Assembly: GCA_023435225.1 (NCBI GenBank) | Contig: JAEYRX010000064.1 | Location: forward strand, 1 to 64,000 | From: Bacillota bacterium | GTDB lineage: Bacteria > Bacillota > UBA4882 > UBA8346 | Direction of reading: 5' to 3' | Length of the DNA: 64,000 nt | Shown: in pieces, positions 9,094 to 16,412 of the stretch | Numbering within the stretch: the stretch's first letter is position 1 | Layout: each line of letters begins with the position of its first letter | Made by a program: the position numbers and the translations under genes | The notes under the pieces: model-generated | What the model was told of the DNA's origin: nothing | Databases searched by the model: none | What the model saw: only the letters and a program-made list of their open reading frames with translations

Positions 9094-9426
9094 GTTTCCT
9101 CCAAATAAAACCATTTTTTGTTAGCTGTAATGATTAGCAATATTAACTTCGAAAAAAATCCTATTTCTCCTTCAAAATACCTAAAAACATAAAGACTTAA
9201 AATTAATCCAATTAATCCGTGTCTAAAAGATTTTTAATTAGACGGGATTAACACGGATTTTTAGGATTTTTATAAATTAACTTCATTAATTACTCTCAAA
9301 GTTTTATAGCGAAGCTTATACAGAATCCCGTTAATCCATTCAATCCGTGTTAATCCTATCGAAAAAAATAAGCAGAAATAAAAATCGCCCCCACTTAGAG
9401 GACGATTTATAAAAATACCACTTCTT
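9094..9426. other. Intergenic region with degenerate repeated words
   Basis: No gene is seen. The stretch holds the inverted words AATCCGTGT (9214-9222) and ACACGGATT (9251-9259), a further copy CAATCCGTGTTAATCC at 9340-9355, and the LonC terminator at 9382-9408. These words belong to a class of degenerate intergenic repeats described under findings. Confidence 0.6.
9382..9408 (-). terminator. Terminator downstream of the Lon-family protease gene
   Basis: On the minus strand AAATCGTCC pairs with GGGCGATTT (one mismatch) and is followed by TTTTTATTT, 19 bases after the protease stop codon. Confidence 0.7.
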
Positions 9427-11367
9427 TTATTGAACCATCTTTACCAGTGCGCTTTCACTAATCTCCTGGACGGTTTCGATCGGGATAATCTCTATATCAT
9501 CCAAATCAGCAGGAACATCTTTCCAGTTCTCCTTGGGTACAAAAACCCTTGTGATACCAGCCTGTCTGGCTCCGTAAATCTTTTCGATTACTCCACCAAC
9601 TGCTTTTACTTTACCTTGAATGGATATCTCACCGGTAACCGCAATGTTTTGCGGAATCGGCCGGTTGGTCAAGCAACTGATAATTGCCAAGGTTATAGCT
9701 ACACCGGCTGAAGGCCCATCAATTTTTCCACCGCCGATTACATTGACATGAACATCAAAGTCATTCAAATCCAAACCGGTGACTAACCTTACTACCGAAG
9801 CGGCATTGAAAACAGAGTCTTTAGTCATACTTCCGGCGGTCTCGTTAAATCGGAGATGTCCCTTACCTTTTTCGGTAGCTGAAAAACAAATAGCTTCAAT
9901 CTCCAAAATGGACCCCACAAAACCACTAACACCCAGCCCGAAGATTTTCCCTATTTCATTCTTTTCCGAAGCTTTGACCGTTAAATAAGGCGATATCCGG
10001 CTGGCTTGAAAAACCTCCAATAAATCTTCCCTAGTAATTTCCACTTCATCGGCGTTTGTTCCTTTAGCTTGGTTTTTATAAAGCGCCAAACCATAAACAT
10101 CAGCCAAAATTCCGGCGGCTTTTCGGCCTTCAATCGTATATTCACTGATTAAAGCCGGAATTTCCTCAGGATCAATCTTTACCTTAAGCCTGGAAGCGGC
10201 TTTTTTCACAATATCTTTAATATCTTCATTATCCAGCGGTTCAAAAAACACTTCGGCGCTACGGGAGCGGAATGCCGGACTGATCTCGGACGGGTCTCTG
10301 GTAGTTGCCGCTATCAATATAAAATCGGCTGGAGCGCCTTCGGCAAATAGTTTCTTAATATATTTCGGTACATTCGGGTCATTGGGATCATAATAAGCAG
10401 AATCAAAAATAACCTTTTTGTCTTCCAATACTTTTAATAATTTGTTCTGGAGCATCGGGTCCATCTCCCCGATCTCATCGATAAACAAAACTCCACCGTG
10501 GGCCTCGGTCACTAAACCAAGCTTAGGTTCAGGCACGCCACCCTCAGCCAAATCACGTTTGGCGCCCTGATAAATTGGATCATGAACCGACCCCAGCAAC
10601 GGATTGGTCACCTCCCGCGGATCCCAACGCAGAGTAGTTCCGTCTACTTCGACAAAAGGCGCATCCTCTTTAAAAGGAGTAAACTGTAGCTTTTTAGCCT
10701 CTTCCAACACTAACCGTGCAACCGTTGTTTTACCTACACCGGGTGGTCCGTAAAGGATAACGTGTTGCGGATAAGGAGAGGCAATTTTCGCCAGTAAAGA
10801 AGTAATAGCCCGATCCTGACCGACTACCTCACTCAAATTAGTAGGCTTTAACGCCTCCATCGCCGACTTGGACAGGTTAATCTGGTCGAGTTTCTCCAAT
10901 TCGGCTAATTTTTTCAAAGTATGCGGATTATCCGGTCCCGAAGATTCCTGCAGAACCTGGATTTTAATTTCCTTTAGATATTCTTCATGCCTTTGTTGCA
11001 TCCGATCGGCAATTTTCTTCTCAATCTTCTCTTCAACGGTCCTTCGAGCAATTAAATCAGCGATTTCTTCTTCAATCTCATTCAGGACTTGCGGCAGATC
11101 TTTGTCTTGCGGTATGGCATCTATTGTAGGATCCTCAAATACGATTCGTTGTAAAGCCAAAACGCGTTCTGTCAATATTTCGGAACGCATTAACTTTAAG
11201 GCCTCCAACTTCCCGGCTTTAAGAATCAATTTATCGGAACCATATAAATTAGAAAGTAAAGCAAATACAGCCGCCACCTGCCTGGTCAACTGCTCTTCAT
11301 CCAATAATCTTTCATGAAGCGGTATCCCCGGTTTTCCGGCTGAAATTTTCTTTAGTAAACCCTTCAT
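9427..11367 (-). CDS. lonC: Lon-family ATP-dependent protease, LonC (endospore-former) class
   Basis: This AAA+ serine protease resembles the Lon branch restricted to endospore-forming Firmicutes rather than classical LonA. The first ~170 residues form the family-specific helical region (LYGSDKLILKAGKLEALKLM). Walker A GPPGVGKTT is at 207-214, Walker B LFIDEIGE near 293, and the C-terminal protease domain has the catalytic Ser in DGPSAGVA near 553 and Lys in KVKAVGGVIEK near 595. It lacks the LonA N-terminal LAN domain. The 646-residue length fits. It lies between rplI and dnaB, its usual place. Presence hints at a sporulation lineage but does not prove sporulation. Confidence 0.85.
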   Translation of the reverse strand: MKGLLKKISAGKPGIPLHERLLDEEQLTRQVAAVFALLSNLYGSDKLILKAGKLEALKLMRSEILTERVLALQRIVFEDPTIDAIPQDKDLPQVLNEIEEEIADLIARRTVEEKIEKKIADRMQQRHEEYLKEIKIQVLQESSGPDNPHTLKKLAELEKLDQINLSKSAMEALKPTNLSEVVGQDRAITSLLAKIASPYPQHVILYGPPGVGKTTVARLVLEEAKKLQFTPFKEDAPFVEVDGTTLRWDPREVTNPLLGSVHDPIYQGAKRDLAEGGVPEPKLGLVTEAHGGVLFIDEIGEMDPMLQNKLLKVLEDKKVIFDSAYYDPNDPNVPKYIKKLFAEGAPADFILIAATTRDPSEISPAFRSRSAEVFFEPLDNEDIKDIVKKAASRLKVKIDPEEIPALISEYTIEGRKAAGILADVYGLALYKNQAKGTNADEVEITREDLLEVFQASRISPYLTVKASEKNEIGKIFGLGVSGFVGSILEIEAICFSATEKGKGHLRFNETAGSMTKDSVFNAASVVRLVTGLDLNDFDVHVNVIGGGKIDGPSAGVAITLAIISCLTNRPIPQNIAVTGEISIQGKVKAVGGVIEKIYGARQAGITRVFVPKENWKDVPADLDDIEIIPIETVQEISESALVKMVQ

Positions 11368-11494
11368 TAGAAACTCCTTTCATTAAATATCTTTAGTTTA
11401 AAACTTTTAGGAGTTAACAGGTGCTTTAATGTTAGACCTTTCCATATTAAAACAAACCAAATAACTTTAATGAACCAATAACTAATAACTTGTA

Positions 11495-11944
11495 TTAAGC
11501 TTCTCCGACCACTTTTACGGTAACTTCCGCAGTAATACCTTTATAAAGATGAATTTTAACCGGGAAATCGCCAACATTCTTAATGGAATCATCAATTTCT
11601 AGTTTCCGTTTATCCAATTCTATCCCATGCTCTTTTTTTATTAATTCTACAACATCTTTAGCGGTGATAGAACCAAAAAGCCGTCCTCCTTCTCCGGTCT
11701 TTACCTTAAAATTTACTGTCCGGCCTTCCAACTTTTTAGCTAGTTCCTGGGCTTCGGCTACTTCCTGTTCTTCACGTCTGGCAATACTCTCTTTATGATC
11801 AGCCAATATTTTTAAATTACTAGTATTAGCCTCAACCGCTAAACCCTTGGGCAACAAAAAATTTCTGGCATAACCATCCGATACTTCCTTAACATCACCT
11901 TTCCGGCCTAAACTCCGGATATCTTGTTTTAAAATTACTTTCAT
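11495..11944 (-). CDS. rplI: 50S ribosomal protein L9
   Basis: L9 binds 23S rRNA at the base of the L1 stalk. The N-terminal domain MKVILKQDIRSLGRKGDVKE and the GYARNFLLPKGLA motif are textbook, followed by the long connecting helix and a C-terminal domain. I choose the ATG at 11944, with AGAGGTG 5-6 bases upstream; the longer frame would start at a GTG inside that ribosome-binding site. The product has 149 residues. It is downstream of rpsR and the MazG-like gene in the same direction. Confidence 0.95.
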   Translation of the reverse strand: MKVILKQDIRSLGRKGDVKEVSDGYARNFLLPKGLAVEANTSNLKILADHKESIARREEQEVAEAQELAKKLEGRTVNFKVKTGEGGRLFGSITAKDVVELIKKEHGIELDKRKLEIDDSIKNVGDFPVKIHLYKGITAEVTVKVVGEA

Positions 11945-11974
11945 TATCAACACCTCTTTGGGTAGGCTTATAGC

Positions 11975-12292
11975 TTATTTGTTTCTCTCTTTAATATAAT
12001 GCTCAAGATTCGTCACATCTCCATACCATTCCTCAATCTCATGCTCTTGAAGATGTGAGGATTTTAAACGCTCTTCAATTTCCAAATCCAATTTATGGTA
12101 TGGTATTCCTAACCGTTTTCCCAGAAAATAACATCCCATAACTAAACCAGCCAGAGCATCGAGGATCATCTCCTCATTATTTTTAACCATGGCTTTAAAT
12201 AAAGAGCCTAAGCCGGCGACGATTTCCGCTTTGATCCATTCAATAATCCTAACATTCTTGACAATATTAATGTCAGGGTTGTTAGAAGACAT
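11975..12292 (-). CDS. MazG-like family protein
   Basis: This small helical protein matches the MazG-like family found beside rpsR/rplI in clostridial genomes. Visible are IIEWIKAEIVAGLGSLFKAM and a short EE segment followed by DALAGLVMGCYFLGKRLG, but not the full ExxE...ExxD metal site of true MazG pyrophosphatases, so nucleotide hydrolysis is not assured. The ATG at 12292 has AAGGGGG eight bases upstream; a TTG six codons earlier overlaps that site and is rejected. The length is 105 residues. It follows the rpsR terminator, so it may be transcribed separately or by read-through. Confidence 0.75.
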   Translation of the reverse strand: MSSNNPDINIVKNVRIIEWIKAEIVAGLGSLFKAMVKNNEEMILDALAGLVMGCYFLGKRLGIPYHKLDLEIEERLKSSHLQEHEIEEWYGDVTNLEHYIKERNK

Positions 12293-12395
12293 ATTTGGTT
12301 CCCCCTTCAACCCATTTTATTCGCTGGGAACTTTATTTTTTCCTGCGGGCATAATACTTTAATAATCTCTGTTTCCTCTTTTCTCTTTCAGCTTG

Positions 12396-12417
12396 AAAAA
12401 AAGAGGCCATTGGCCTC
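12396..12417 (-). terminator. Terminator of the rpsF-ssb-rpsR operon
   Basis: GAGGCC-AAT-GGCCTC followed by seven T residues on the minus strand. The stem begins inside the rpsR TAG stop codon, so termination starts immediately after translation ends. Confidence 0.9.
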
Positions 12418-12674
12418 TATTCACTCGTAAAAGGAAGTAATGCAATCTGCCTCGCCCGTTTAATGGCAATAGTCAATTGTCGTTGGTGAACGGCGCAATT
12501 GCCGGATATTCGTCGAGGTAAGATTTTACCGCGCTCAGTAGTATATTTCCTTATTTTGCCAGTTTCTTTATAGTCAATTGATTGAACTTTATCTACACAA
12601 AATGAACATATTTTCTTTTTGGGTCTACGTGGCCCTCTTTCTTTGCCACCTGAATTTTCTCTATCTCTGGGCAT
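12417..12674 (-). CDS. rpsR: 30S ribosomal protein S18
   Basis: S18 sits on the 30S platform next to S6. The basic core with KICSFC (Cys22, Cys25) and [25 protein letters not shown] is diagnostic; the Cys pattern indicates the zinc-binding (C+) form of S18. The 85-residue length is normal. It is the last gene of the rpsF-ssb-rpsR operon and its stop overlaps the terminator stem. Confidence 0.95.
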   Translation of the reverse strand: MPRDRENSGGKERGPRRPKKKICSFCVDKVQSIDYKETGKIRKYTTERGKILPRRISGNCAVHQRQLTIAIKRARQIALLPFTSE

Positions 12675-12707
12675 AATTTCACCTCCGCAAAATTCTATAG
12701 AAATAAA

Positions 12708-13109
12708 TTAAAATGGAAGATCATCAAGATTAATTCCGTCAAGATCCTCACTTGGTTCAGAAGTATTATTAGCCGGAACCGCCGCTTCATCCCGGGCCCG
12801 GTCTAAAAATTGTACACGATTGGCAACTACTTCAGCAGCTTTACGTTTTTGGCCGTCTTGAGTCTCATAATTTCTGATCTGCAATCTGCCTTCAACAGCG
12901 ACTAAGCGACCCTTCTTCAAATAATTAGCTACAAGCTCTGCTTGTTTCTGCCAGCTAACAATCCGAATAAAATCCGTCTCCCGTTCGCCTTGCTGATTGG
13001 TAGTAGGACGATCAACCGCCAAATCAAAATTTGCTACTGCAACACCATTAGGAGTATAACGAAGTTCCGGGTCCCTGGTTAGTCTGCCTATTAGGACTAT
13101 ATGATTCAT
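12708..13109 (-). CDS. ssb: Single-stranded DNA-binding protein
   Basis: SSB protects single-stranded DNA and recruits repair and replication partners. The OB fold begins [19 protein letters not shown] and includes [17 protein letters not shown] and the [13 protein letters not shown] strand; an acidic linker leads to the DDLPF tip used for partner binding. Length 133 residues. It lies between rpsF and rpsR, as in most Firmicutes. Confidence 0.96.
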   Translation of the reverse strand: MNHIVLIGRLTRDPELRYTPNGVAVANFDLAVDRPTTNQQGERETDFIRIVSWQKQAELVANYLKKGRLVAVEGRLQIRNYETQDGQKRKAAEVVANRVQFLDRARDEAAVPANNTSEPSEDLDGINLDDLPF

Positions 13110-13124
13110 TAATCATCACCTTCG

Positions 13125-13412
13125 TTACTCATCTTTTTTTATTACTAATTGTCTGACGACATCATCTTGAATTTTCAAGATTCGGTCTAATTCCTGAGCA
13201 GCACCGCTTGGAGCTTTAAAAGTCATTAATACATAAAAACCTTCAGTTACACCGTTTAATTCGTAAGCAAGCCGTCTTTTTCCCCAACGATCGGTTTTAA
13301 CAACCTCGCCACCGGAATTCTTAACGACCTCCTCGAATCGGGTAACTGCAGCATCAATGGCTTCCTCTTCCATATTAGGTTTCAGGATATACATAGCCTC
13401 ATAATTCCGCAC
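13125..13412 (-). CDS. rpsF: 30S ribosomal protein S6
   Basis: S6 pairs with S18 on the 30S subunit. The protein begins MRNYEAMYILKPNMEEE and contains the family motif GGEVVKTDRWGKRRLAYELNG. The longest frame starts at GTG 13421, but that codon lies within the ribosome-binding sequence GGAGGTGATT; the GTG at 13412 is 7 bases beyond it and gives the usual S6 N-terminus (95 residues). It heads the operon and is preceded by a structured leader and a strong promoter. Confidence 0.94.
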   Translation of the reverse strand: MRNYEAMYILKPNMEEEAIDAAVTRFEEVVKNSGGEVVKTDRWGKRRLAYELNGVTEGFYVLMTFKAPSGAAQELDRILKIQDDVVRQLVIKKDE

Positions 13413-13455
13413 CCGAATCACCTCCTCCCTCTGGACTTAGGGTAGTTAAAATATT

Positions 13456-13614
13456 ACTTCAGCCGCCCTCGGAAATTTCCAAAATATTAGCTGAAGTATA
13501 TTTCAACAAATCCCAAACGGCTCTGCTTTTAAGAACTGCAATGAAATTTCAAAGATTAAACTTATTGAAGTTGATAAGTTTTTTGAATTTGCATTAGTAG
13601 TATTAAAACAGAGC
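13456..13614 (-). ncRNA. Structured leader of the rpsF operon (candidate S6:S18-binding element)
   Basis: Between the promoter and rpsF the minus-strand transcript can form several hairpins. Nearest the gene, ACTTCAGC pairs with GCTGAAGT (13490-13497 with 13456-13463) and encloses a GGAAATTTCC palindrome and a CCGAGGG segment. Further upstream TTAAAAGCAGAGC (13520-13532) pairs with GCTCTGTTTTAA (13603-13614) with one bulge, enclosing AAACTTAT/ATAAGTTT (13558-13565/13574-13581). Firmicute rpsF leaders are known to carry an S6:S18-binding motif with a conserved CCG; a match is suggested but not proven. Confidence 0.45.
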
Positions 13615-13631
13615 AGGGAATTCATTGTAGA

Positions 13632-13660
13632 ATTATACACTTTAATAGTAGATTATTCAA
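13632..13660 (-). promoter_or_regulatory. Promoter of the rpsF-ssb-rpsR operon
   Basis: Minus strand: TTGAAT (13655-13660), a 17-base spacer, TATAAT (13632-13637). Transcription should start near 13625, giving a leader of about 210 bases before rpsF. Confidence 0.75.
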
Positions 13661-13700
13661 GAGGTTTTAACACTGAATTTTCATAAAGCAAGCTAAATAT

Positions 13701-13795
13701 GTTGAAATAAGCTTTTTATATTTCAATATATTTTCCCTTAAATTTATAAGTTGAAGAAATATCCTTGATTTTCACTTTACATTCGGCATTAAGTC
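13701..13795. repeat. Partial copy of the TTGAAATAA hairpin repeat
   Basis: GTTGAAATAAGCTTTTTATA followed by TATTTCAA forms a stem. The ~75 bases from here match 15507-15580, and the end CATTCGGCATTAAG resembles the second loop of the 185-bp double-hairpin repeats at 24811 and 46681. The element appears degenerate. Confidence 0.5.
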
Positions 13796-13797
13796 GT

Positions 13798-13916
13798 CCT
13801 AGCCAGCTTCCGCTGCGCAACTGAAGTATGAAAATAAGGCTGGGTGAACGACAAGCGTCGAAGCATTTTGCGAAGTGCAAAGTCGGTAGATTTTTAATTA
13901 ATCAGCGCTTCCCTAA
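13798..13916. repeat. Hybrid palindromic repeat remnant
   Basis: The left ~60 bases (ACTGAAGTATGAAAATAAGG and flanks) are an inverted copy of 49790-49855. The right end, ATTAATCAGCGCTTCCCTAA (13897-13916), is one terminus of the GAAGCGCTGATTAAT repeat family. It looks like one element inserted in, or recombined with, another. Confidence 0.6.
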
Positions 13917-13923
13917 GATAAAA

Positions 13924-14118
13924 TTATATAGAAACATAATCCGATTTTACAATGTTTTTTACCGCTTTTTCAAATTTAGGCCGCGGAAGCATGACCACCC
14001 GGTTGCATTTCAGACATTTAATCCGGAAGTCCATGCCGACTCTCATGATTTCCCAATCAGTTCCCCCACACGGGTGGACTTTACGCATTTTTACAATATC
14101 ACCCACATAAAATTTCAT
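13924..14118 (-). CDS. DUF951 family protein
   Basis: This 64-residue protein matches the conserved DUF951 family found upstream of rpsF in many Firmicutes. Signature pieces are YVGDIVKMRKVHPCGGTDWEI, RVGMDFRIKCLKCNRVV and MLPRPKFEKAVK. Three Cys residues (one in HPCG and a CLKC pair) could bind zinc. Its function is not established. AGAGGG lies 6-7 bases before the ATG. It follows lipM by 30 bases and is probably the last gene of gcvH-lipM-DUF951. Confidence 0.88.
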   Translation of the reverse strand: MKFYVGDIVKMRKVHPCGGTDWEIMRVGMDFRIKCLKCNRVVMLPRPKFEKAVKNIVKSDYVSI

Positions 14119-14148
14119 TGATTCCCTCTCAAAAATATTTGGCGCTCC

Positions 14149-14982
14149 TTATATTATATGTTGAACCTGGTCGCAGGATTTGCCCCGGTAGAGATTCCAT
14201 TCATCGTTGGCATATTTAGTAGTAATCAATTGTTCGACCAGTTCCAATTCCTCTGGTATTAAATCTCCCATATCAAATTCCAATTTATACAACTGCGCGA
14301 ATGAATTTACAATCTTCTCCTCCAAGTCAATCGGTCTGATAATAACCCCCAAATCTTCAAAAGAGGTAACTTTTTCTTTAATTGAATCAACCCATTTATC
14401 CATAGATACGGCTTGAATCTTTAAAACCGAGGCTAAATCCTCAGGTGAAAACTTTAATAAGATTGAACCATGTTGTAAAAACGAGTCTTGTCGCCGCAGC
14501 TGAGCGCTTCCTACTAACTTTTGCCGGTTAACCGTCAATTCATACCACGAAGGAGCATCAAAACAGGCTCCGGTCCGTTTATTCCCGGCAGATGATCCCG
14601 TAAATAGGTCGGCTGATATTCCTAACCCTTGAAAAGCGCCTGCTAAAGCTTTTGAAATATACAAATAAGAATCGGTTAAACCTTCCGGAACACCATCTTG
14701 AACTCCGGCAACTATCGAGTAGGTCAATTCATGATGGTGCAAAACCGCCCTTCCGCCGGTATTCCTTCTTACCAAGCCAAAACCATATCTAGACAGGTTT
14801 TCTATATTAATTTCTTTTTCTATTTCTTGAAAATACCCTACTGATAAAGACGGAGGATCCCAACCATAAAAACGTAAAGTTGGTGGAATCTTCTTTTTTA
14901 GGTAACAAGAAAAAATCGCCTCATCAATCGCCATATTTCTGGCTGGGTCAGCGACTCTATAAGGTATAATTCTCCAAGTCAT
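14149..14982 (-). CDS. lipM: Octanoyltransferase LipM
   Basis: LipM moves the octanoyl group from acyl carrier protein to GcvH, the first step of lipoate assembly in Firmicutes. The biotin/lipoyl-ligase fold shows RRNTGGRAVLH (72-82), ELTYS, the catalytic Cys140 in GACFDAPSWYELT, Lys155 in RQKLVGSAQ, and LQHGSI. The length, 277 residues, matches Bacillus LipM. The ATG overlaps the gcvH stop (ATGA), so the enzyme is coupled to its substrate. A lipoate ligase would lack Cys at this point, which favours LipM. Confidence 0.88.
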   Translation of the reverse strand: MTWRIIPYRVADPARNMAIDEAIFSCYLKKKIPPTLRFYGWDPPSLSVGYFQEIEKEINIENLSRYGFGLVRRNTGGRAVLHHHELTYSIVAGVQDGVPEGLTDSYLYISKALAGAFQGLGISADLFTGSSAGNKRTGACFDAPSWYELTVNRQKLVGSAQLRRQDSFLQHGSILLKFSPEDLASVLKIQAVSMDKWVDSIKEKVTSFEDLGVIIRPIDLEEKIVNSFAQLYKLEFDMGDLIPEELELVEQLITTKYANDEWNLYRGKSCDQVQHII

Positions 14983-15362
14983 TCTTTTTCGCCAATAAGC
15001 GAAGCATAAGCTGCCGAAGTAATTAATTCTTCAAGATCTTGGCGATTGGATAATTCGATGACCATAATCCAGCCTTTTCCATAAGGGTCTTGATTAATAA
15101 ATTCAGGACTGTGTTCCAGGGAATCATTTATCTCCATAACTTCCCCGTCAACCGGAGCATAAATTTCTGAAACTGCTTTAACAGATTCAATAGTAGCTAC
15201 CGGATTTTTAGCAGTTACTCTCTCTCCCACCGCCGGAAGATCAACAAACACTACATCTCCTAGTTCTTTTTGAGCATATTCAGTGATTCCAACGGTTACA
15301 CGATCACCTTGAACTTTTACCCATTCGTGTTCCTGGGTATATTTAAGATCATTTGGCAGCAA
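14979..15362 (-). CDS. gcvH: Glycine cleavage system H protein
   Basis: GcvH is the lipoyl-carrying protein of glycine cleavage and, in Firmicutes, also the entry point for protein lipoylation. The core LKYTQEHEWVKV, VGITEYAQKELGDVVFVDLP and ESVKAVSE with lipoyl Lys62 are clear. GGGAGGT lies 8 bases before a TTG at 15362, which gives a normal 127-residue protein; the longer frame from 15392 would swallow this ribosome-binding site. The gene is coupled to lipM. No gcvT or gcvP lies here, so a lipoate-relay role is plausible. Confidence 0.92.
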   Translation of the reverse strand: MLPNDLKYTQEHEWVKVQGDRVTVGITEYAQKELGDVVFVDLPAVGERVTAKNPVATIESVKAVSEIYAPVDGEVMEINDSLEHSPEFINQDPYGKGWIMVIELSNRQDLEELITSAAYASLIGEKE

Positions 15363-15506
15363 TATTATTACCTCCCTTATAGCTTCACTCATTTTTTCGA
15401 CGCTCTAAAATAGTTTCCTTCTTTATTACCAGTAAATTTCTTAATTTAATTGGTTAAGAAAGTTTTATAATTGCCAAACCAAGTAAAAAATACTCATCTA
15501 TATACT

Positions 15507-15580
15507 GTTGAAATAAATTTTTATATTTCTAACCTGTTTTCCAAAATTCATAAGTTGAAAAAATCCTTGATTCTTTCCTT
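15507..15580. repeat. TTGAAATAA repeat, second copy
   Basis: Matches 13701-13773 (GTTGAAATAAATTTTTATAT, then TTCATAAGTTGAA and CCTTGATT). Immediately upstream, AAGTTTTATAATTGCC near 15463 resembles the ends of the AGGGAGTTTYATAATT element. Confidence 0.5.
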
Positions 15581-15670
15581 TAGATTCAACCATATGAATT
15601 TAAAGACTGCACCAAAATTAGGTCCACATCATATAATACAAGAGCTTCCGGCATAGAAAGGAGGTCCGTA

Positions 15671-15763
15671 ATGATAGAAATTCTAGCGGCTGTTTTAAAT
15701 CCTATTCTAAAAAGAAAAGGGAAAACTATGATCCTAATTTGGCGCCGAAAAAAAACAATTTAA
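15671..15763 (+). CDS. Putative 30-residue small protein
   Basis: An ATG stands 7 bases after a perfect AAGGAGGT and opens a 30-codon frame: a short hydrophobic start (IEILAAVLNPIL) and a basic, Trp-containing end (ILIWRRKKTI). A TATAAT at 15632-15637 could serve as a -10, and a strong hairpin terminator follows at 15788. Size, charge and layout resemble type I toxin peptides or membrane-active microproteins, but no family is recognised and the hydrophobic run is too short for a clear membrane helix. Confidence 0.5.
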   Translation: MIEILAAVLNPILKRKGKTMILIWRRKKTI

Positions 15764-15787
15764 CCTAAGATTGCATTATATTTAAAA

Positions 15788-15817
15788 AAAACCATGGTCC
15801 AAATAGACCATGGTTTT
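15788..15817. terminator. Strong bidirectional hairpin terminator
   Basis: A perfect 12-bp stem, AAAACCATGGTC / GACCATGGTTTT, with a 6-base loop; ATTTTAT follows on the plus strand and eight T residues on the minus strand. It can serve the small ORF at 15671 and, on the other strand, the small gene at 16010. Confidence 0.85.
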
Positions 15818-15929
15818 ATTTTATACTATTATACTTCAATTATTAATAGTTAGAAGGAATTTCCTAATAAACTTTGCGATAAACTTTCCCCCGCAAAAAT
15901 GTCTTGCAATAAAGTTAATATTTGCATAT

Positions 15930-16004
15930 CTAAGGAAGCGCTGATTAATCCGATTTTGCGAAGCACAAAATCGTCACTTATTCAATTAATCAGCGCTTCC
16001 CTAA
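15930..16004. repeat. 75-bp palindromic repeat (GAAGCGCTGATTAAT family, short form)
   Basis: A near-perfect inverted repeat: CTAAGGAAGCGCTGATTAAT at the left pairs with ATTAATCAGCGCTTCCCTAA at the right. Relative to the copies at 22741 and 25333 it is inverted and lacks the ~30-base centre. It has no coding capacity and fits a MITE. Confidence 0.8.
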
Positions 16005-16009
16005 CCGAT

Positions 16010-16174
16010 TTAATGCCCTAATTGATTTTCTTTTAATAAAATTTGGAGTAAGCAACCAATTTCTGGTTCCTTATTTTTAGATAACAAAACCAAACCATTA
16101 ATTTTTTCGTTAAAAGTAACTCCAAACATAGCCTGGCCAATATGTTCCTTAATTAAAAAGGATTCAATTACCAT
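16010..16174 (-). CDS. Small protein of unknown function (54 residues)
   Basis: This frame begins ATG with AAAGGAG about 10 bases upstream and encodes 54 residues: MVIESFLIKEHIGQAMFGV at the start and a GCLLQILLKENQLGH end. Codon use resembles its neighbours. I do not recognise a family. It is transcribed away from the Mla operon; downstream lie a palindromic repeat and a bidirectional terminator. The good ribosome-binding site makes it a likely real gene. Confidence 0.55.
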   Translation of the reverse strand: MVIESFLIKEHIGQAMFGVTFNEKINGLVLLSKNKEPEIGCLLQILLKENQLGH

Positions 16175-16412
16175 CTGCTCTCTTCTCCTTTAAAGGCTTT
16201 TGCATTTTTCTTAAATATATTAAAATATGTTTGTAATGCAAAATGTTCCTCTTAATCTCAAGTTTGACAAGTCTGACGGGAATTATACCTCGAAATTTGC
16301 AGGAATTATTTAGATAATGCAGAATAATCTGGTGATATATAGGTTTAACTAAGAAATTTGCACCATCCTGCATATACAAGTTTTTCGAGAATTTATTATT
16401 AAAGGATAATTG

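Noticed and set aside
10868..11317. 149-codon frame opposite the Lon-family gene
   Set aside because: Antisense shadow of a well-supported protease; Ser-rich composition is typical of such shadows.
15471..15656. 61-codon plus-strand frame
   Set aside because: It runs through the TTGAAATAA repeat and has no ribosome-binding site; the well-signalled 30-codon frame lies just after it.
16264..16292. Promoter for the Mla operon (TTGACA ... TATACC)
   Set aside because: The spacer is only 14 bases, too short for a standard promoter.
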